64,000 bases of DNA from Ilyonectria destructans (Eukaryota; Ascomycota; Sordariomycetes; Hypocreales; Nectriaceae): positions 3,224,001-3,288,000 of the forward strand of contig JAHEWK010000006.1 of assembly GCA_020740775.1 (NCBI GenBank), read 5' to 3'. This document shows positions 1-11,130 of the stretch, one piece after another. The notes beneath the pieces are model-generated. The model had not been told where the DNA came from, did not search any database, and saw nothing but the letters and a program-made list of their open reading frames with translations. Both the position numbers and the translations under genes were made by a program. Each line of letters begins with the position of its first letter. Position 1 is the stretch's first letter.

Positions 1-3000
1 TGCAGTGAGAGGGATGACGGAGAAGGGCGGAGACGGGCATGGCCGCGTATCTCCAAGGGAGAGGGATCAAGGCACCGAGGGAGGTATCGAGAGCAAAATT
101 GGGCGAACCGGTGAAGAGACGGACGGACAAGGATATGCGGGTTGGGCTTGACCGCCTAGCCACCATATCGCTACCATGGGAACGCGTGTTGGGTTGTGGA
201 AGATTTGTCTCTTGGCCACATGTGAGAATAGGTCGATCGTCTCCCCGATGAGCGATGCCGTCTTACTCAGGGAAGCCGCATCTGCGCGTCGAACACCACC
301 AGAAAAAAAACGAGGGATGGCGAGGATCAAGAAAAACCAAGCCGGGTCAGAGCGTGGAATTGCCGAGATTGCCAGGGCAGACAGTGACGATCTTGTCCAT
401 CACTCCGTCACTGCGGCCATTCCTGTGGTCTGCGTCAATCCTTCCCCGCCTGGCTTCTATGGAGAGAGCCAAATCACTCTCATCTGATTCATGAGAGGAG
501 GGCCATGCTGGAGGGGCCGGAGGAGGACGGGATTCGACCGAGGAGTACCTGAGCAACTACACTACCCCTTACTTGCCCAGACGAGGTACCCCATGGGCAA
601 GTGTGAGTGGACTTTGGGGATGTAGCTTTGTTTGATGTAGGATGAGACTAGGATGAAGGACTGGGATGACGGCGAAGTGCACATATTCGCTCAGATTGTC
701 AGCTAGACATGGACTATTATTAAACGCACAGAAGACAATTGAGGCCGAGGTGGTCTAGAACATTGGAATCCATCTTCAAGATCCTTCAAGATCCGCCTCA
801 AGCGCGCTGGAAGTCTGCGCGAAGCACCAAACTCCATGTATCCCTGTGCTGACGGTCTCGACTCGACGACAAGTTGACATGCTGTACGGCATGGCGTCGC
901 GCGGCAGCGCACCCGCACCCGCACCGTAATGGTGGTTAATGCCGCCCCTCCCCCACTCGTGCCCCTCGCTCCGTCCATCTCGATTCTCACAATACATGTT
1001 GGCTAGGGACAGGGATGTCTGACGTCGGGGTTTTCAGCTATGCGAGCGCAGGACGCCCATTGAAACAAGACAGACGGGGGCCACCAGAACCATCGCCACG
1101 GAGCCAATGGGGCGAGTCATTGCGCACCGTAGGTAAGCGACCACGGGCAGAGACCGAGCGGTACGGTTGCGTAGCGCGTAGTGCGTAAAGGGCGGCGATA
1201 CATGTCAAAAAGGGCGGAGCTGAGCTGACTTGGAGGGTTGGCTGGTTGGTTGGTTTGAGCTGAGATAGGAGCTACTTTGTCGGTTTGCCTGCCTCCCTGT
1301 CTACCTGCGGTATTAGACGTAGCCCTCCTTCTTTCTAGATGTTACGTCAAATCCCTTCCAATTCAGGCGTGCAGAAAAGATATCAGGGGCCAAGGGCAAG
1401 CCAATCTCTGAAATCTGTCCAACATCTGATATGCTCTCCTCCGAAGCTTAAGAGGCTCCGACTGGAGCACTGGAAAATAGACAACTACCCATCTCACGTA
1501 AAGACGTGCGCCCACCAGGCTTCCATATCGGACGAACCGCCCGGTACCTGACTTTTGGCCACATTTCCCGTCAGTAGTACAGCAATCAGTCGCCGATAGC
1601 GCCAGCGCCGCCAAGCCCCGAATGTTCCCGGACGCACAAGGCCCAAGACCCCGTGCGTGGGGCCGGTCGGCGCGGTTGATAGGTGTAGGGCTTTCGGACC
1701 GGCGGGCGGGGCACTTTTGGCGGGGCCCTGGCGGTGGAGAAGGGCCTGACGTCACAGTGGATTTTCTGCCTTGTCTGACGCTGGCCGGCTGCGGGCTTCT
1801 GCGGTCTCTGCGTCGTGCAGATAATGGCGACTAGATGGCGCCCGAGATTCGCAGGATCCAGGGCGCTGGTTGGAGACGGGGGCTTGGCCGTTTCCACCGT
1901 CTCCAGACCGACTGGCCGGGCGACCGTATCTCGTTGGAGCATCTCGAAGCTCTCCCTGTTGGTTGGACGGTGTGGTGGACCTCCCCTCCTTACCGTACTG
2001 TACGATCCTTGACGGTGCGTTGGTTTGGGTCGTGTTCCTCACCCCCGTAATCACCGTCCGTCCCTTGTTGGTCGGTCCCTGCAACACTGAGTCGTCCGTC
2101 CTTCAGGGCGTCGAGACGGGCGAGGATGGCTCCGACTGACACCGTGATTGGCCTCAACCCGCTCGCTGAGCCTCAGGGTCCACACCCGCCATGCAGCACG
2201 TCACTCTACGGCTCTTATTGATGTACGCACGTACAAGCAGGCACAAGGGCCGCCGCGGCCAAAGGAACCATGACGGTATGGACTGCAAACGAACCGCGGC
2301 AGGCCATGACATCGTCCGGGGACCGTGGGCCCTCCGTCTCGACAGGCCGTCTGGACGCTGACTGGATGACGGCGGTTCCTTGCTGGGTTCCTTGCGGTCT
2401 GGCAAGGGTAATTGACGTACGTACCCACTTGGGACGGGCGTTGTCGTTGTCCGTCAGTTACGAAAGGACATGGCCCTTCCATGGATGCGTCATGTACATT
2501 GGTGTCGACCGTGTACGTCACAGAGGTGCATTGAACTGTAGCGTGTATGAGCGACCAGGGGCTGCGCGCGCCATGCCATGCCCATGTGCTGCTGGTGCGG
2601 CGGCGGCGTTTGTGCGAAATAATCGACCGCCGGTGCCGCCGTGTTTGACGGAGGCCTACCAGCGATGATGGTACAGGCTACCTTGTATGACGAGTGCTCC
2701 GTGGCAATAATCGGGTACCCAGTACTGAGTTCGGGAACCTGGCCAGGTACCAGCAGTACAAAACCAACCGCACAAAAAACACTCCGGCGTCATCCCTATC
2801 GACCTTGATCCATCCAACCACCAACCATCCAACTATCCATCCCTTACCTCATACCTCGAGAGTTTTGCAACACACCCGAGTAAGAAAACTTCCATTGTGG
2901 AACCCGGTCGCCGCCTGGTGGATAAGGGGAAATCCTCGCCTTCGCCACGGTTCCGGGCAATGACTCGGATTGGAGGCCCGCTCTCATCGCCGCAGCAGGA

Positions 3001-3484
3001 AGGTATCCGAGCAAAGGTACCTCTCCGTCTGCTCTTGCGACTGTGGAGTTGTGGATTGTGGGATTGTGGATTGTGGGATTGTGGGATTGTGACAAGACAG
3101 AGGCATGACGGCGTAAAGAACCCACAATTATCTCATTATCTGGGCCTCCGCCTCTTCCTCCTGTTTGATGTACCCTCAGGAGTCGGAGCAAAAGACAATC
3201 GAGAGAGAGAGCCAAATCTATAAAGCCCCAGATATCTCCCACCGTTCTTCACGGTACTAACTTCATCTTATCCACCTCTCCACAACTCCACAACTCCATT
3301 TCCCCATCTTACTCTCATAAACCAATTCATCAAAGCAACACTCGAGTTGTTAGACTGACTTCGTCTTGTCCTATTCCCCTGACCTCGTTCTCCATCTTCT
3401 CTCAAAACCCGTGTGCCCTTTCCTGAGCGCGCAGTTGGAGCCGGTCTCCCCATCTTCTCAATACCACCAAAACAACCACCCAAC
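1..3484. other. gene-free left end and promoter region
   Basis: No open reading frame here has recognisable domains, splice-joined continuity or protein-like composition; the ORFs present are short and overlap on both strands. A perfect CRE-type palindrome TGACGTCA lies at 1747-1754. A TATAAA lies at 3219-3224, about 260 bp before the start codon of the HAD gene, in a pyrimidine-rich leader typical of fungal promoters. A tandem repeat is listed separately at 3042-3091. Confidence 0.6.
3042..3091. repeat. short tandem repeat, GTGGATT/GTGGGATT units
   Basis: About six imperfect 7-8 base units of GTGGATT and GTGGGATT run head to tail. They lie roughly 400 bp before the HAD gene start. No function is evident. 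Confidence 0.8.
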
Positions 3485-4902
3485 ATGGCTCGTCAACAAC
3501 AGTCCGACTTTTACCAGTCCGACGACGAAATGGACTCCTGCTCGTCTGTCCCCAGCTCCCCTGAGCTCGCCTCCAGCAGCTCCAGCGCCAGCATCTCCAG
3601 CCTCCAGTCGCTGGCCTCGCCCATGTCTCCTCCCGCCGACCTCGTGGCTGACGAGTTCGTCTTTGCCTTTGACATTGACGGCGTGCTCGTTCGCGGTGGA
3701 CGGGCCATTCCTGAAGCCATTGAGGCTATGAAGGTCCTCAACGGCGAGAACGAGTATGGCATTAAAGTGTAAGTTCCCCTTCGTCGTCTCCCGACCCCAT
3801 GCGTTCCTCGCTGCTGGTCCACCAAACCCCAGATTTTTGATGGGGCGGTCCACAAAACCAAACTATCGTGGCTTTTTATGCAAAGATGACAGAGCACTAA
3901 CACATCACTAATAGGCCTCACATCTTCCTGACCAACGGCGGTGGCAAGACCGAGGAGGAGCGCTGCGGAGACCTCTCCAAGCAGCTCCTTTGCGATATCA
4001 AGCCCGGCCAGTTCATCTGCGGCCATACGCCTATGCGTGAAATGTCCGAAAAGTACGGTACCGTCCTGGTTGTTGGCGGCGAGGGCGAGACCTGCCGCCT
4101 GGTGGCCGAGGGTTACGGCTTCAAGGATGTTGTCACCCCCGGAGATATTATCAAGCATGATTCCGCCACTACGCCCTTCCGCAAGCTCACTGCCGAGGAG
4201 CACGCCAACTCGCGTGAGCGAGACTTCTCCGACGTCACCATTGACGCTGTCTTCGTCTTCGCCGACTCGCGAGACTGGGCTGGCGACATCCAGATCATGC
4301 TCGACCTAGCCATGTCCAAGGGTGGCCGTCTGGGCACGCGCAGCGAGACCTTTGACGATGGTCCCCCTTTCTACTTCTCCCACAACGACGTCGTCTGGTC
4401 TGCCGCTCACGAGCACGTCCGCCTCGGCATGGGTGCTCTCCGCCGCATGTTCGAGGTCACCTTCAAGGATCTCACCAACGGTTCTGGCGTCTTGCACACA
4501 CACGCCTTCGGCAAGCCCCAGGTCTCGACCTTTGAGTTCGCCTCTCGCCTCATGGGTCAATGGCGCAACACCGAGCATGGCCTCGTCGCGCCCCCTGAGA
4601 CGGTCTACTTCGTCGGCGACACCCCTGAGAGCGACATCCGCGGCACCAACGCTGTCAACGAGAAGGCTGACAACGACTGGTACAGCATCCTCGTCGAGAC
4701 GGGTGTCTACGAGGAGGGTACTGAGCCTGCCTACAAGCCCCGCGCCACTGTCGTCAACGTCCTCGACGCTGTCAACCACGGCATTAGGCGCGAGATGGCC
4801 AAGAAGGCCGCCGCCGCCAGCACTCTCAAGACTGATGTCCTGGCTGAGTCTGTCTGCAACAATGGCCCTACCATCGTGGACATGGATGGCCTCACCATTT
4901 AA
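3485..4902 (+). CDS. HAD-superfamily class IIA hydrolase, CECR5/HDHD5-like
   Basis: Two exons, 3485-3768 and 3915-4902, joined through a GTAAGT donor and an AATAG acceptor, give a protein of about 423 residues. After a Ser-rich, low-complexity first 55 residues comes HAD motif I, FDIDGVLVRGG, with both catalytic aspartates. The second exon continues with PHIFLTNGGGKTEEER (motif II region, the T-N-G-G signature) and ends the fold with YFVGDTPESDIRGTNA (motif IV, DxxxxD). This layout matches fungal homologues of yeast YKR070W and human HDHD5/CECR5, probably mitochondrial phosphatases whose substrate is not established. The family assignment is firm; location and substrate are inference. The next gene downstream is convergent. 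Confidence 0.9.
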
Positions 4903-6192
4903 GTTAGACAGCCGGTACTTGTCTGTGTTTAGCGTCTTCTCTTCTTGTCTGCCACCTTTGGGAACACCTTTTTTCTTTTCTTTACTTGGGAAGCACTGCT
5001 CGGTTTCAGTGCATTTTGCTGCGTCTTTTTCGGGGTTTGACATTTTCTTTTGTAAAAGGACGCGAAACCGACCTTTCTCTCTGCATTCACGACTCTTTGC
5101 AGATGATGAACAACATACAGCAGCAGCCATGGCGCTGTTTAGAGCATAGACCACGATAGAGTCTTATGTTTCTGGATGAAGAGCTCTTCTCTCGCATTGC
5201 CATGATGCAACGCAACACTCTTATACCCTGATGAGCATCACATCACATCAATTTAGAATAAACAAAATAAAAAAACAAGAGCCTTTTTCCATCAACCCAC
5301 ATTTCTCCTCCTGTGAAAGAAAAAAATCCCTTGATTATGCGGAGTAAATGCCAAGAGTGAATCTTATTAGGTGCATTTTTGCTGGTAATCTTGAAAATTG
5401 TGGCATGTAGTTGAGTGTGAGCATAGCGATTTTCTTGCATCTAACTCTCATCTTGTCCACCATAACACATTGACTCACTTCCGACTAATATTGCGGGCGC
5501 AGTACCATATTCGTGAGCAAGGGATGCCGAAAACCCTGGTGTCTCTCCTAGACACCATGGCAAGCCCTTTCTGGAGTGATGTGTCGAGCGACTTGATAAT
5601 CTCGGACCCCATCCCTCGATATGTCATCTTTGTCTGCTCTTCTCTACAGGACAGCGGTAAGCCTAATCCATACATCCGAGCGAGAATTGTGCCGAGTGTG
5701 GCTCATCTGGCCGGTATATGCCTGCAGTTCGCGTTCTTGTTACACACCCTCTTCGTATTCGACGCCCAGCCAAGGCAGACTGTCTCCAACAACCCCTCCT
5801 TGTCCCCAGTTTCTCCATGTCAAGCCCATGTGGGCTGGGAGCCACATGGATACTCGCCGGTCGACGATTGGACCCAGGTCTTTGCTATTCGCTGGGATGC
5901 CGAAGCCAATGTGAGACTAGGGATGTATATCTTATGTGATACAAGAGATACAGGGGCATCTCCTCAAGTATTCTTCTCTACATGTACATGCCCTCGTCAG
6001 TCATCCCCTAGACGGCCCGTTTGTAACTTGTATACCTCCTTTATACTAAAGCCCTTCCTGAAGTTAAATTTATAACAAAAAGGTTATGCATGTCTACTTG
6101 AGTGAATTAAAAGAAGTTCGGAAGAGCACGAACTCCTACGTCAACCATGCAGAACATTGTTCGGGAAGTAGCTTATCTTGGCTTGCAAAAGT
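4903..6192. other. intergenic region between convergent genes
   Basis: This holds the 3' regions of the HAD gene and the XRCC2-like gene. A 225-codon ORF on the + strand (5398-6075) has no domain I recognise and no nearby splice partners; I regard it as fortuitous. Otherwise A/T-rich 3' UTR-like sequence. Confidence 0.5.
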
Positions 6193-6915
6193 TCATACTC
6201 GGCTCTCGTCTTCGTCTCCATGACTCTCGTCGTCTTCGTCCCGGCCGCCGATCTCCTTGAAGGAGAAGCCTCCCCATTCTGACGTAGCCGCCCATCCCGC
6301 TCCATCCACCGCATCTTGGCGCCGGCCCCGCTGTTCCATGGCATCCTCCGCACTGATGCCGATTGTGAAGCCGCGGATGTGCTCGCGGTCCACCCGTAGC
6401 CATCCCTTCCAGCCTGCCGCGATATCCCCAGCGCCAAGGCCTCCCACAACGACGGTACCCCACCACTGGCGGGCAGTACTCGCGTGGGCGCCGTTGCCGT
6501 AGAGCATGAAGCCCTCGGCTTCGGCCACCACCGCGCGGAGACGTTCCGTGCTGCTGCGAGCGGGCCGCTGTACGTAGACATGACGAAGATTGGATTCGAC
6601 GCAGGTGAGACGGGTCGTATCGAAACGCCCATCCAAGTCAATGACGAGCAGGGCATGCAGGTGCGGAGGGGAAACAAGGGTTGAGATGAGTTTGTAGAGT
6701 AGCGGTAAATGGCGCCCAGATAGACTCACACCTGCGGCCTTTGTGGCTTGGAAACGACGAGCTGCAAGTTGATCCAACGGCTGCATGTGTGTGGACTTGG
6801 CTGCCTGGATATGACCTTGGGTTGATGCTCTATTACCGGGGGATGTTGGTTCCAGGGCAAGAGTCAGGGCTGAACGCACGCCCTGGAGCATCTGTAGCAG
6901 CATTTCAGCATCCAT
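6193..6915 (-). CDS. XRCC2-like Rad51 paralogue without a recognisable P-loop
   Basis: A single exon of 240 codons starts at 6915; a second in-frame Met follows at 6903. The segment HALLVIDLDGRFDTTRL (about residues 87-103) resembles the strand after the Walker A helix in XRCC2/Rad51 paralogues, where an aspartate-containing IDxDxRFD motif is typical. Further on, GTVVVGGLGAGDIAAGWKG and WAATSEWGGFSF look like the later RecA-core strands and the C-terminal strand. The position where a GxxxxGKT would be expected reads VSLSGRHLPLLYKLI, so the Walker A lysine is missing. I looked for an intron that could restore it and found no acceptor. The expected role is homologous-recombination repair in the nucleus. 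Assignment is from pattern memory, not alignment; moderate confidence. Confidence 0.6.
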   Translation of the reverse strand: MDAEMLLQMLQGVRSALTLALEPTSPGNRASTQGHIQAAKSTHMQPLDQLAARRFQATKAAGVSLSGRHLPLLYKLISTLVSPPHLHALLVIDLDGRFDTTRLTCVESNLRHVYVQRPARSSTERLRAVVAEAEGFMLYGNGAHASTARQWWGTVVVGGLGAGDIAAGWKGWLRVDREHIRGFTIGISAEDAMEQRGRRQDAVDGAGWAATSEWGGFSFKEIGGRDEDDESHGDEDESRV

Positions 6916-7420
6916 CCGCCGTGAGCGACCAGCAAATTGATGATGGTAGAAGTAGCGATGACAACAACAGATCTATTCTCGGAAACGGGGGATCCTTCGG
7001 CCGACTGCCTAGAGGGATTCCCGCTGTAGATGCGTTGACGGCCAACCTTGCTCCTACATCAGTAGGTTGGATGATGGCCTCGATGATGCGAGTGGAGGGT
7101 AACAAAAGTCACTCGACTTGTCCCTACCAAACCTTCTCTACCCACTCGAGCAGAAAATGAGGTGTCTTCTGTTTGTCCAGGAAATTATTGTGAAGCTGAT
7201 TGATTGATTGCCTGATGTTGAGATCAAAGTCGACATTGACTATGGTTATGTTGTGGTGTTGTGACGTCCAGAAAAAGGAAAAAGCTCAGGCCCGCCAAAG
7301 CAGCTCCCAGAAACTCACCTCCTCCAGACTTGCTTCCTCAACCTCGCCCAACAGTCGCGCCCCCGTCGCCGCCTCCATCGTCGTCATCCACCAATAACTT
7401 GATAAAACGATTGCGCCGCA
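6916..7420. other. divergent promoter region, XRCC2-like/SOM1
   Basis: About 500 bp between divergently transcribed genes. No convincing ORF. The last 100 bp before SOM1 are C-rich, as in many fungal leaders. Confidence 0.5.
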
Positions 7421-7886
7421 ATGGGGTACCCGTGCCAGGTCTTCCACGCCTCTGAGCTGCCCGATCGTGTGCAGGCCGACCTGAAGGGCCGCAAGCGCAA
7501 GCTCGAGGCTGGTGAGCGCAACGTCGACCTTAAGAGCTGCGAGCTCCTCGAGATGCTGCAGTACAAGTGCGAAATCAAGGAACCTGTCACGTGGGACAGT
7601 GCCGTGCAGTGCTACGCTGTTGACCGGCTGTTCCGCAAGTGAGTTGTCTTCGGTTGCGCTGTCTCCGCGCTCGTCATGCGTGGTCTGGTTTGCTGATGTT
7701 GCGCGATGAAGGTGCAAGGACAGAAAGGGCACTTTTATGGTTGAGACTACGGCGTGGGAGGGGAAGGATTATTCGGCCGCCGCTGAAAAAGGCGGCAGCA
7801 GCAAAAACAGCGGCAGCACTGAAGAGAAGCCTCCCCAACACTACCACTGGTCGTCAAGCTGGAGCTCACCCGATTCAGCCCGGTGA
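7421..7886 (+). CDS. SOM1: mitochondrial export protein Som1
   Basis: Exons 7421-7638 and 7712-7886 are joined by a GTGAGT donor, giving 130 residues. The first exon contains the Som1-family core: DLKSCELLEMLQYKCEIK followed by VQCYAVDRLFRKCKDRKG across the junction, then FMVETTAWEG. Conserved cysteines and the terminal ETTAWEG are what I associate with fungal Som1 (Pfam Mitochondr_Som1). In yeast Som1 is a subunit of the inner-membrane peptidase complex with Imp1 and Imp2, which removes sorting signals from proteins delivered to the intermembrane space. The C-terminal 35 residues are Ser/Gly-rich and probably disordered. It is followed by COX9, another inner-membrane gene, in convergent orientation. 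Confidence 0.85.
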
Positions 7887-8648
7887 TCACTTCATCATGT
7901 GTGCCATTCTCACGGAGCGACTTATTCTTGAAGTTGTCCTCTCGAGACTGGGCAATGCGCAGCTCGGCCGGCGTGCCTGCTGCCTATCGATGAAATGCGG
8001 AGATAAGCTACCATGATCACTTTTATGCCGTGGGAGCAATGGAGTAGACTAAATACGGCGTTTTCACGGCTTCGGATATTGGCGTTGGTGTACTCTCTAG
8101 GATCATGTCATTTTCGGCGGATCCTGACTCATCAGGGAGGAATTGATTGTCCCGAGTTTGTATCGGCAAGAACCGCCTTCTTTGGCTGCGGGTCACTGGG
8201 ACCTCTCTACGCAGTGCAGTCGAGCTGTGTCACGATTGAAGTTGGAGAGCCTTGGCGTGAATATTGTTCAGAGACAATCGGAGGAGTCAACCTTAATCAG
8301 GAGGGGTGTCACGTCATGGATGGAGAGCTCCGGATCGTGGAACGACCAACCTGCAGAGATGTAAAATACCACGAGGACACAACACTGCGCCATTGAACCC
8401 CCCGGTATCAATAGAAACACATTTCACATGTCAAAGGCACAGCAGGTACTGATCAAAGCACATATCGACTTGGTTGCCCTTGCCTATTGTACAGATTGTC
8501 CAGCACCGTCTCAGATGAAGCCTTGATAATTTGTTCTTCTATCCAGCGACAAGACAAACGAAACATTGAGAAGCTTCTCCCCTCGACAGTCTAGGTCCTG
8601 CTCACCCCCCTTGCCTCTTTGCAATTACGAATGCCATTGGGCCATCCG
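7887..8648. other. intergenic region between SOM1 and COX9
   Basis: Convergent 3' regions. A 127-codon + strand ORF at 8013-8396 shows no domain or coding-like pattern. Nothing else seen. Confidence 0.5.
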
Positions 8649-9142
8649 TTACTCGGCCTTGGCGGCAGCACGCTCAGCCTCCAACTTGATGTAGTGGTTG
8701 TCGCGGGCGTTGGTTCGGGGCATGTGGAAGCCGTACCTGCCACGCCGATTAGTTCTCTCGTACGTTGCATAGCTGCATTTTCTCCGTCAAATATCACGTA
8801 CCAGAAGACGTTGGCCATGGCGAAGCCGGATCCTATGATGCTGATCAGCCCATTATTCCCACCAACCAACCACATTACCCGAATTGTCAGCGTCTCTGAA
8901 GCATCCTCCTCCAAGTATACTGCGATACGACAAGCCGGGGCGTGTTCAATTCGGTCGATTGAGGAAATCTGGCAACATACCAAGAGCGATGCTGAGGTCC
9001 AGGACGAGGTTTCGTCGGAGCATCTACAACAAAGTCAGTCCACGAAAAGCTCTCCCAAGGTTCCTCTGGCCCGGTCGGGGCGGCGCGCGCCCGAGCCATT
9101 GAGTCGTAGAAGACATACACCGGTGACGGGTCGGACGGCCAT
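8649..9142 (-). CDS. COX9: cytochrome c oxidase subunit 9 (VIIa family)
   Basis: Four small exons, in transcript order 9142-9119, 9023-8981, 8832-8802 and 8736-8649, give 61 residues. Donors are GTATGT, GTATGT and GTACGT; acceptors are TAG, TAG and CAG. The joined protein begins MAVRPVTGMLRRNLVLDLS, has a membrane helix at about residues 16-34 and continues WYGFHMPRTNARDNHYIKLE. Yeast Cox9 has the same plan: an API/VTG start, basic residues, a single helix, WGFHM and a charged tail. The protein is a nuclear-encoded inner-membrane subunit of complex IV. All exons are too short to be found as ORFs. The start at 9142 is the only Met giving the conserved N-terminus. It is divergent from the uL22m gene. 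Confidence 0.9.
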
Positions 9143-9442
9143 TTTGATTATAATCCTTTTGCGATGCGGTTCGGGAGCAGGAGAGGGTAGCTGTGAGGCT
9201 GATTCGAGGGTTTCGATGCGGTCGTGAGGTTGCGAGTTCATCCCGAGGATGGTCTGATGTTAATCGCGCTAAGGATGTAAGTCACGTGCAGCCCGGGAAA
9301 CTCACGCCTCCGGGTCAACTCCGGGCACGCTGGAAAAGAATCTCGACAGGTGAGGCGGTACTCGTGCTTGCTTGACAACTGCGAGAGTGAGAGCGACAGC
9401 ACGAGACTTGGGCTTTTGCACGCCACAACAATACCTGCTGCC
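9143..9442. promoter_or_regulatory. bidirectional promoter, COX9 and uL22m
   Basis: Only 300 bp separate the start codons of two divergently transcribed mitochondrial genes, so the promoter is shared or overlapping. A palindromic E-box CACGTG, a Cbf1-type site, lies at 9283-9288 near the middle. Regulation is inference. Confidence 0.55.
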
Positions 9443-10597
9443 ATGAGTCTCCGCATAGCCGCCCGGCGGTTGGCGCTGTCAGGTACGTTGATCTTTGCTG
9501 GTTCAGCAGAGCTCAATTGGCTCGTGTGTTCGACCCTTGGCTGACAATATTTCCACTCGTACAGCAAGGGCCCCGAACCATCTTCCAAGCTCTCAAACAC
9601 ATGTCTGGTCTGCCGGCCTCGGATCCTCGGTACAGCGACGACACAAATGGTCCACCAATATCTTCAAGGGATGGGGTAAGCCTCGCACAAAGGACAACTT
9701 GGCGGCCACGGGCGATCCCGTGACCGGGCAGCTCGACGACCCCAAGAACCGCGAGCAGTTCCTCGAGCGCAGCATGTACAGCGGTGTTGAGGACAACATC
9801 TTCCAGGACGAGATCGAAGCACCTCAGAAGGGCCCGTCGACCGAGGCGACCCCGGGAGCGGGCGAGATGGAGCAGAAGACGAAGGAGAACATGGCTATGG
9901 TTGTGGACCCCGACCCTCGAAGTCGTATCCGCTGGCAGCGCAAGAAGGTCATTCAGATGGTCCGCCGCAACGGCCGCCTGACCAAGGAGGAGCGCATCAA
10001 GATGTCAGAGCGTGAGCTGCTGCACAAGAGCGAGTTCATGCCTACGAGTGTCAAGAAGCTTGTCATGCTTGCCCGCCAGATCGCCGGCAAGCCCGTCGAC
10101 GACGCCATCACCCAAATGTCATGGTCCAAGAAGAAATTTGCTGCTGAGGTGCGTTACTACCTCGAAGAAGCCCGCGACTTGGCAATTGCCCAGCGTGGCA
10201 TGGGTCTAGGTCAGGCCAACGGCGAGACATTCGCCAAACCTCGCAAGATCCAGACCAAGGAGGGCAAGTGGATCGAGATCTCTGACCCGACACGCATGTA
10301 TATTGCTCAGTCGTGGGTGGGCCGGGGCACCTGGCGGGGAAAGAAAATCGACTACAAGGGCCGTGGCAGGATGGGTATTATCCGACATCCTAGCACGAGT
10401 ACGTATCAATTCTTCAGAAATCATTATTTGACTGATGCTAACTTTTGCGTTACACAGGCCTGACCATTCTGCTCAAGGAGGAAAAGTCCAGAATCCGAGA
10501 GTATGAGGACCGCGAGGCCCAGAAAGCCAAGAAGGGACCCTGGGTGCATCTACCCAACCGACCCGTCTACGGACAACGGCCGTACTACTCATGGTAA
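9443..10597 (+). CDS. MRPL22: mitochondrial large-subunit ribosomal protein uL22m
   Basis: Exons 9443-9482, 9565-10398 and 10458-10597 join in phase to give 337 residues. The N-terminus (MSLRIAARRLALS) is Arg/Ala-rich, as expected for a mitochondrial presequence. The uL22 domain covers about residues 150-300: KSEFMPTSVKKLVMLARQI, ITQMSWSKKKFAAEV and the basic hairpin YIAQSWVGRGTWRGKKI. The short third exon completes the fold with LTILLKEEKSRIRE and ends RPVYGQRPYYSW. uL22 lines the exit tunnel of the mitoribosome. Yeast MRPL22 has the same architecture with a long N-terminal extension. The start is set by the presequence and by the splice phase (13 codons plus one base). Confidence 0.92.
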
Positions 10598-11130
10598 AGT
10601 TTACATCCGCGTTATTTGTGTTGGCAGGACAAAAGAATTGGAGAGCCTAGGCATTGGCGGGGTTTGCATGTAATCCCTCTTAGACACCTGTAAGATATGT
10701 ACACAAGGGAATGGTTGTACAATTGAGCAAAAAAAGAAAGGCCTAGTGCCATTGAATCTGCCTTTCAATTCCAGATTCACATATTCCTCCCTTTCTCCGA
10801 TAATAAATTGACACCTGCATCGGTCATCTCCGAAAAAAAGAACTTGCTGGCTCGCTCGATATAAGGGCGTTCGAGGAATATCACGAAAAAGGAAACGAAA
10901 TACAAATTCGGCAACGCCAGCCGGCACAAGTTGAGTGGTAGATCAAGCAGCAATCCTAATTTCCCTTGGCCTAGTCAATGAACTCCTGATTCTTAAAAAC
11001 CATGGCCAGCCCGGTTGCATAAGATGGGAAACGTATAACATCAAAATGCCTTGGGACCAGAATCGGTCAACATGTGGGTTTTCTCCGCTTCCAAACTCCA
11101 AGTTTCAAATTTGGCCCGTCACTGTAATTA
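10598..11130. other. intergenic region, convergent 3' ends
   Basis: Sequence between the stop codons of the uL22m and CFEM genes. A/T-rich in parts; no gene seen. Confidence 0.5.

Noticed and set aside
520..560. tRNA-like segment on the - strand (GGTCGAATCCC and a D-arm-like stretch)
   Set aside because: The two boxes are too close for an anticodon arm and no acceptor stem forms.
1747..1754. CRE site as promoter of a hidden gene
   Set aside because: No credible gene follows within the next 1.7 kb; a single 8-mer is weak evidence.
4306..5154. Long ORFs on both strands over the HAD exon
   Set aside because: Shadows of the GC-rich HAD coding frame; only that frame has family motifs.
8013..8396. 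127-codon + strand ORF
   Set aside because: No domain, no splice partner and unlike coding sequence of the neighbours; lies in a convergent 3' region.
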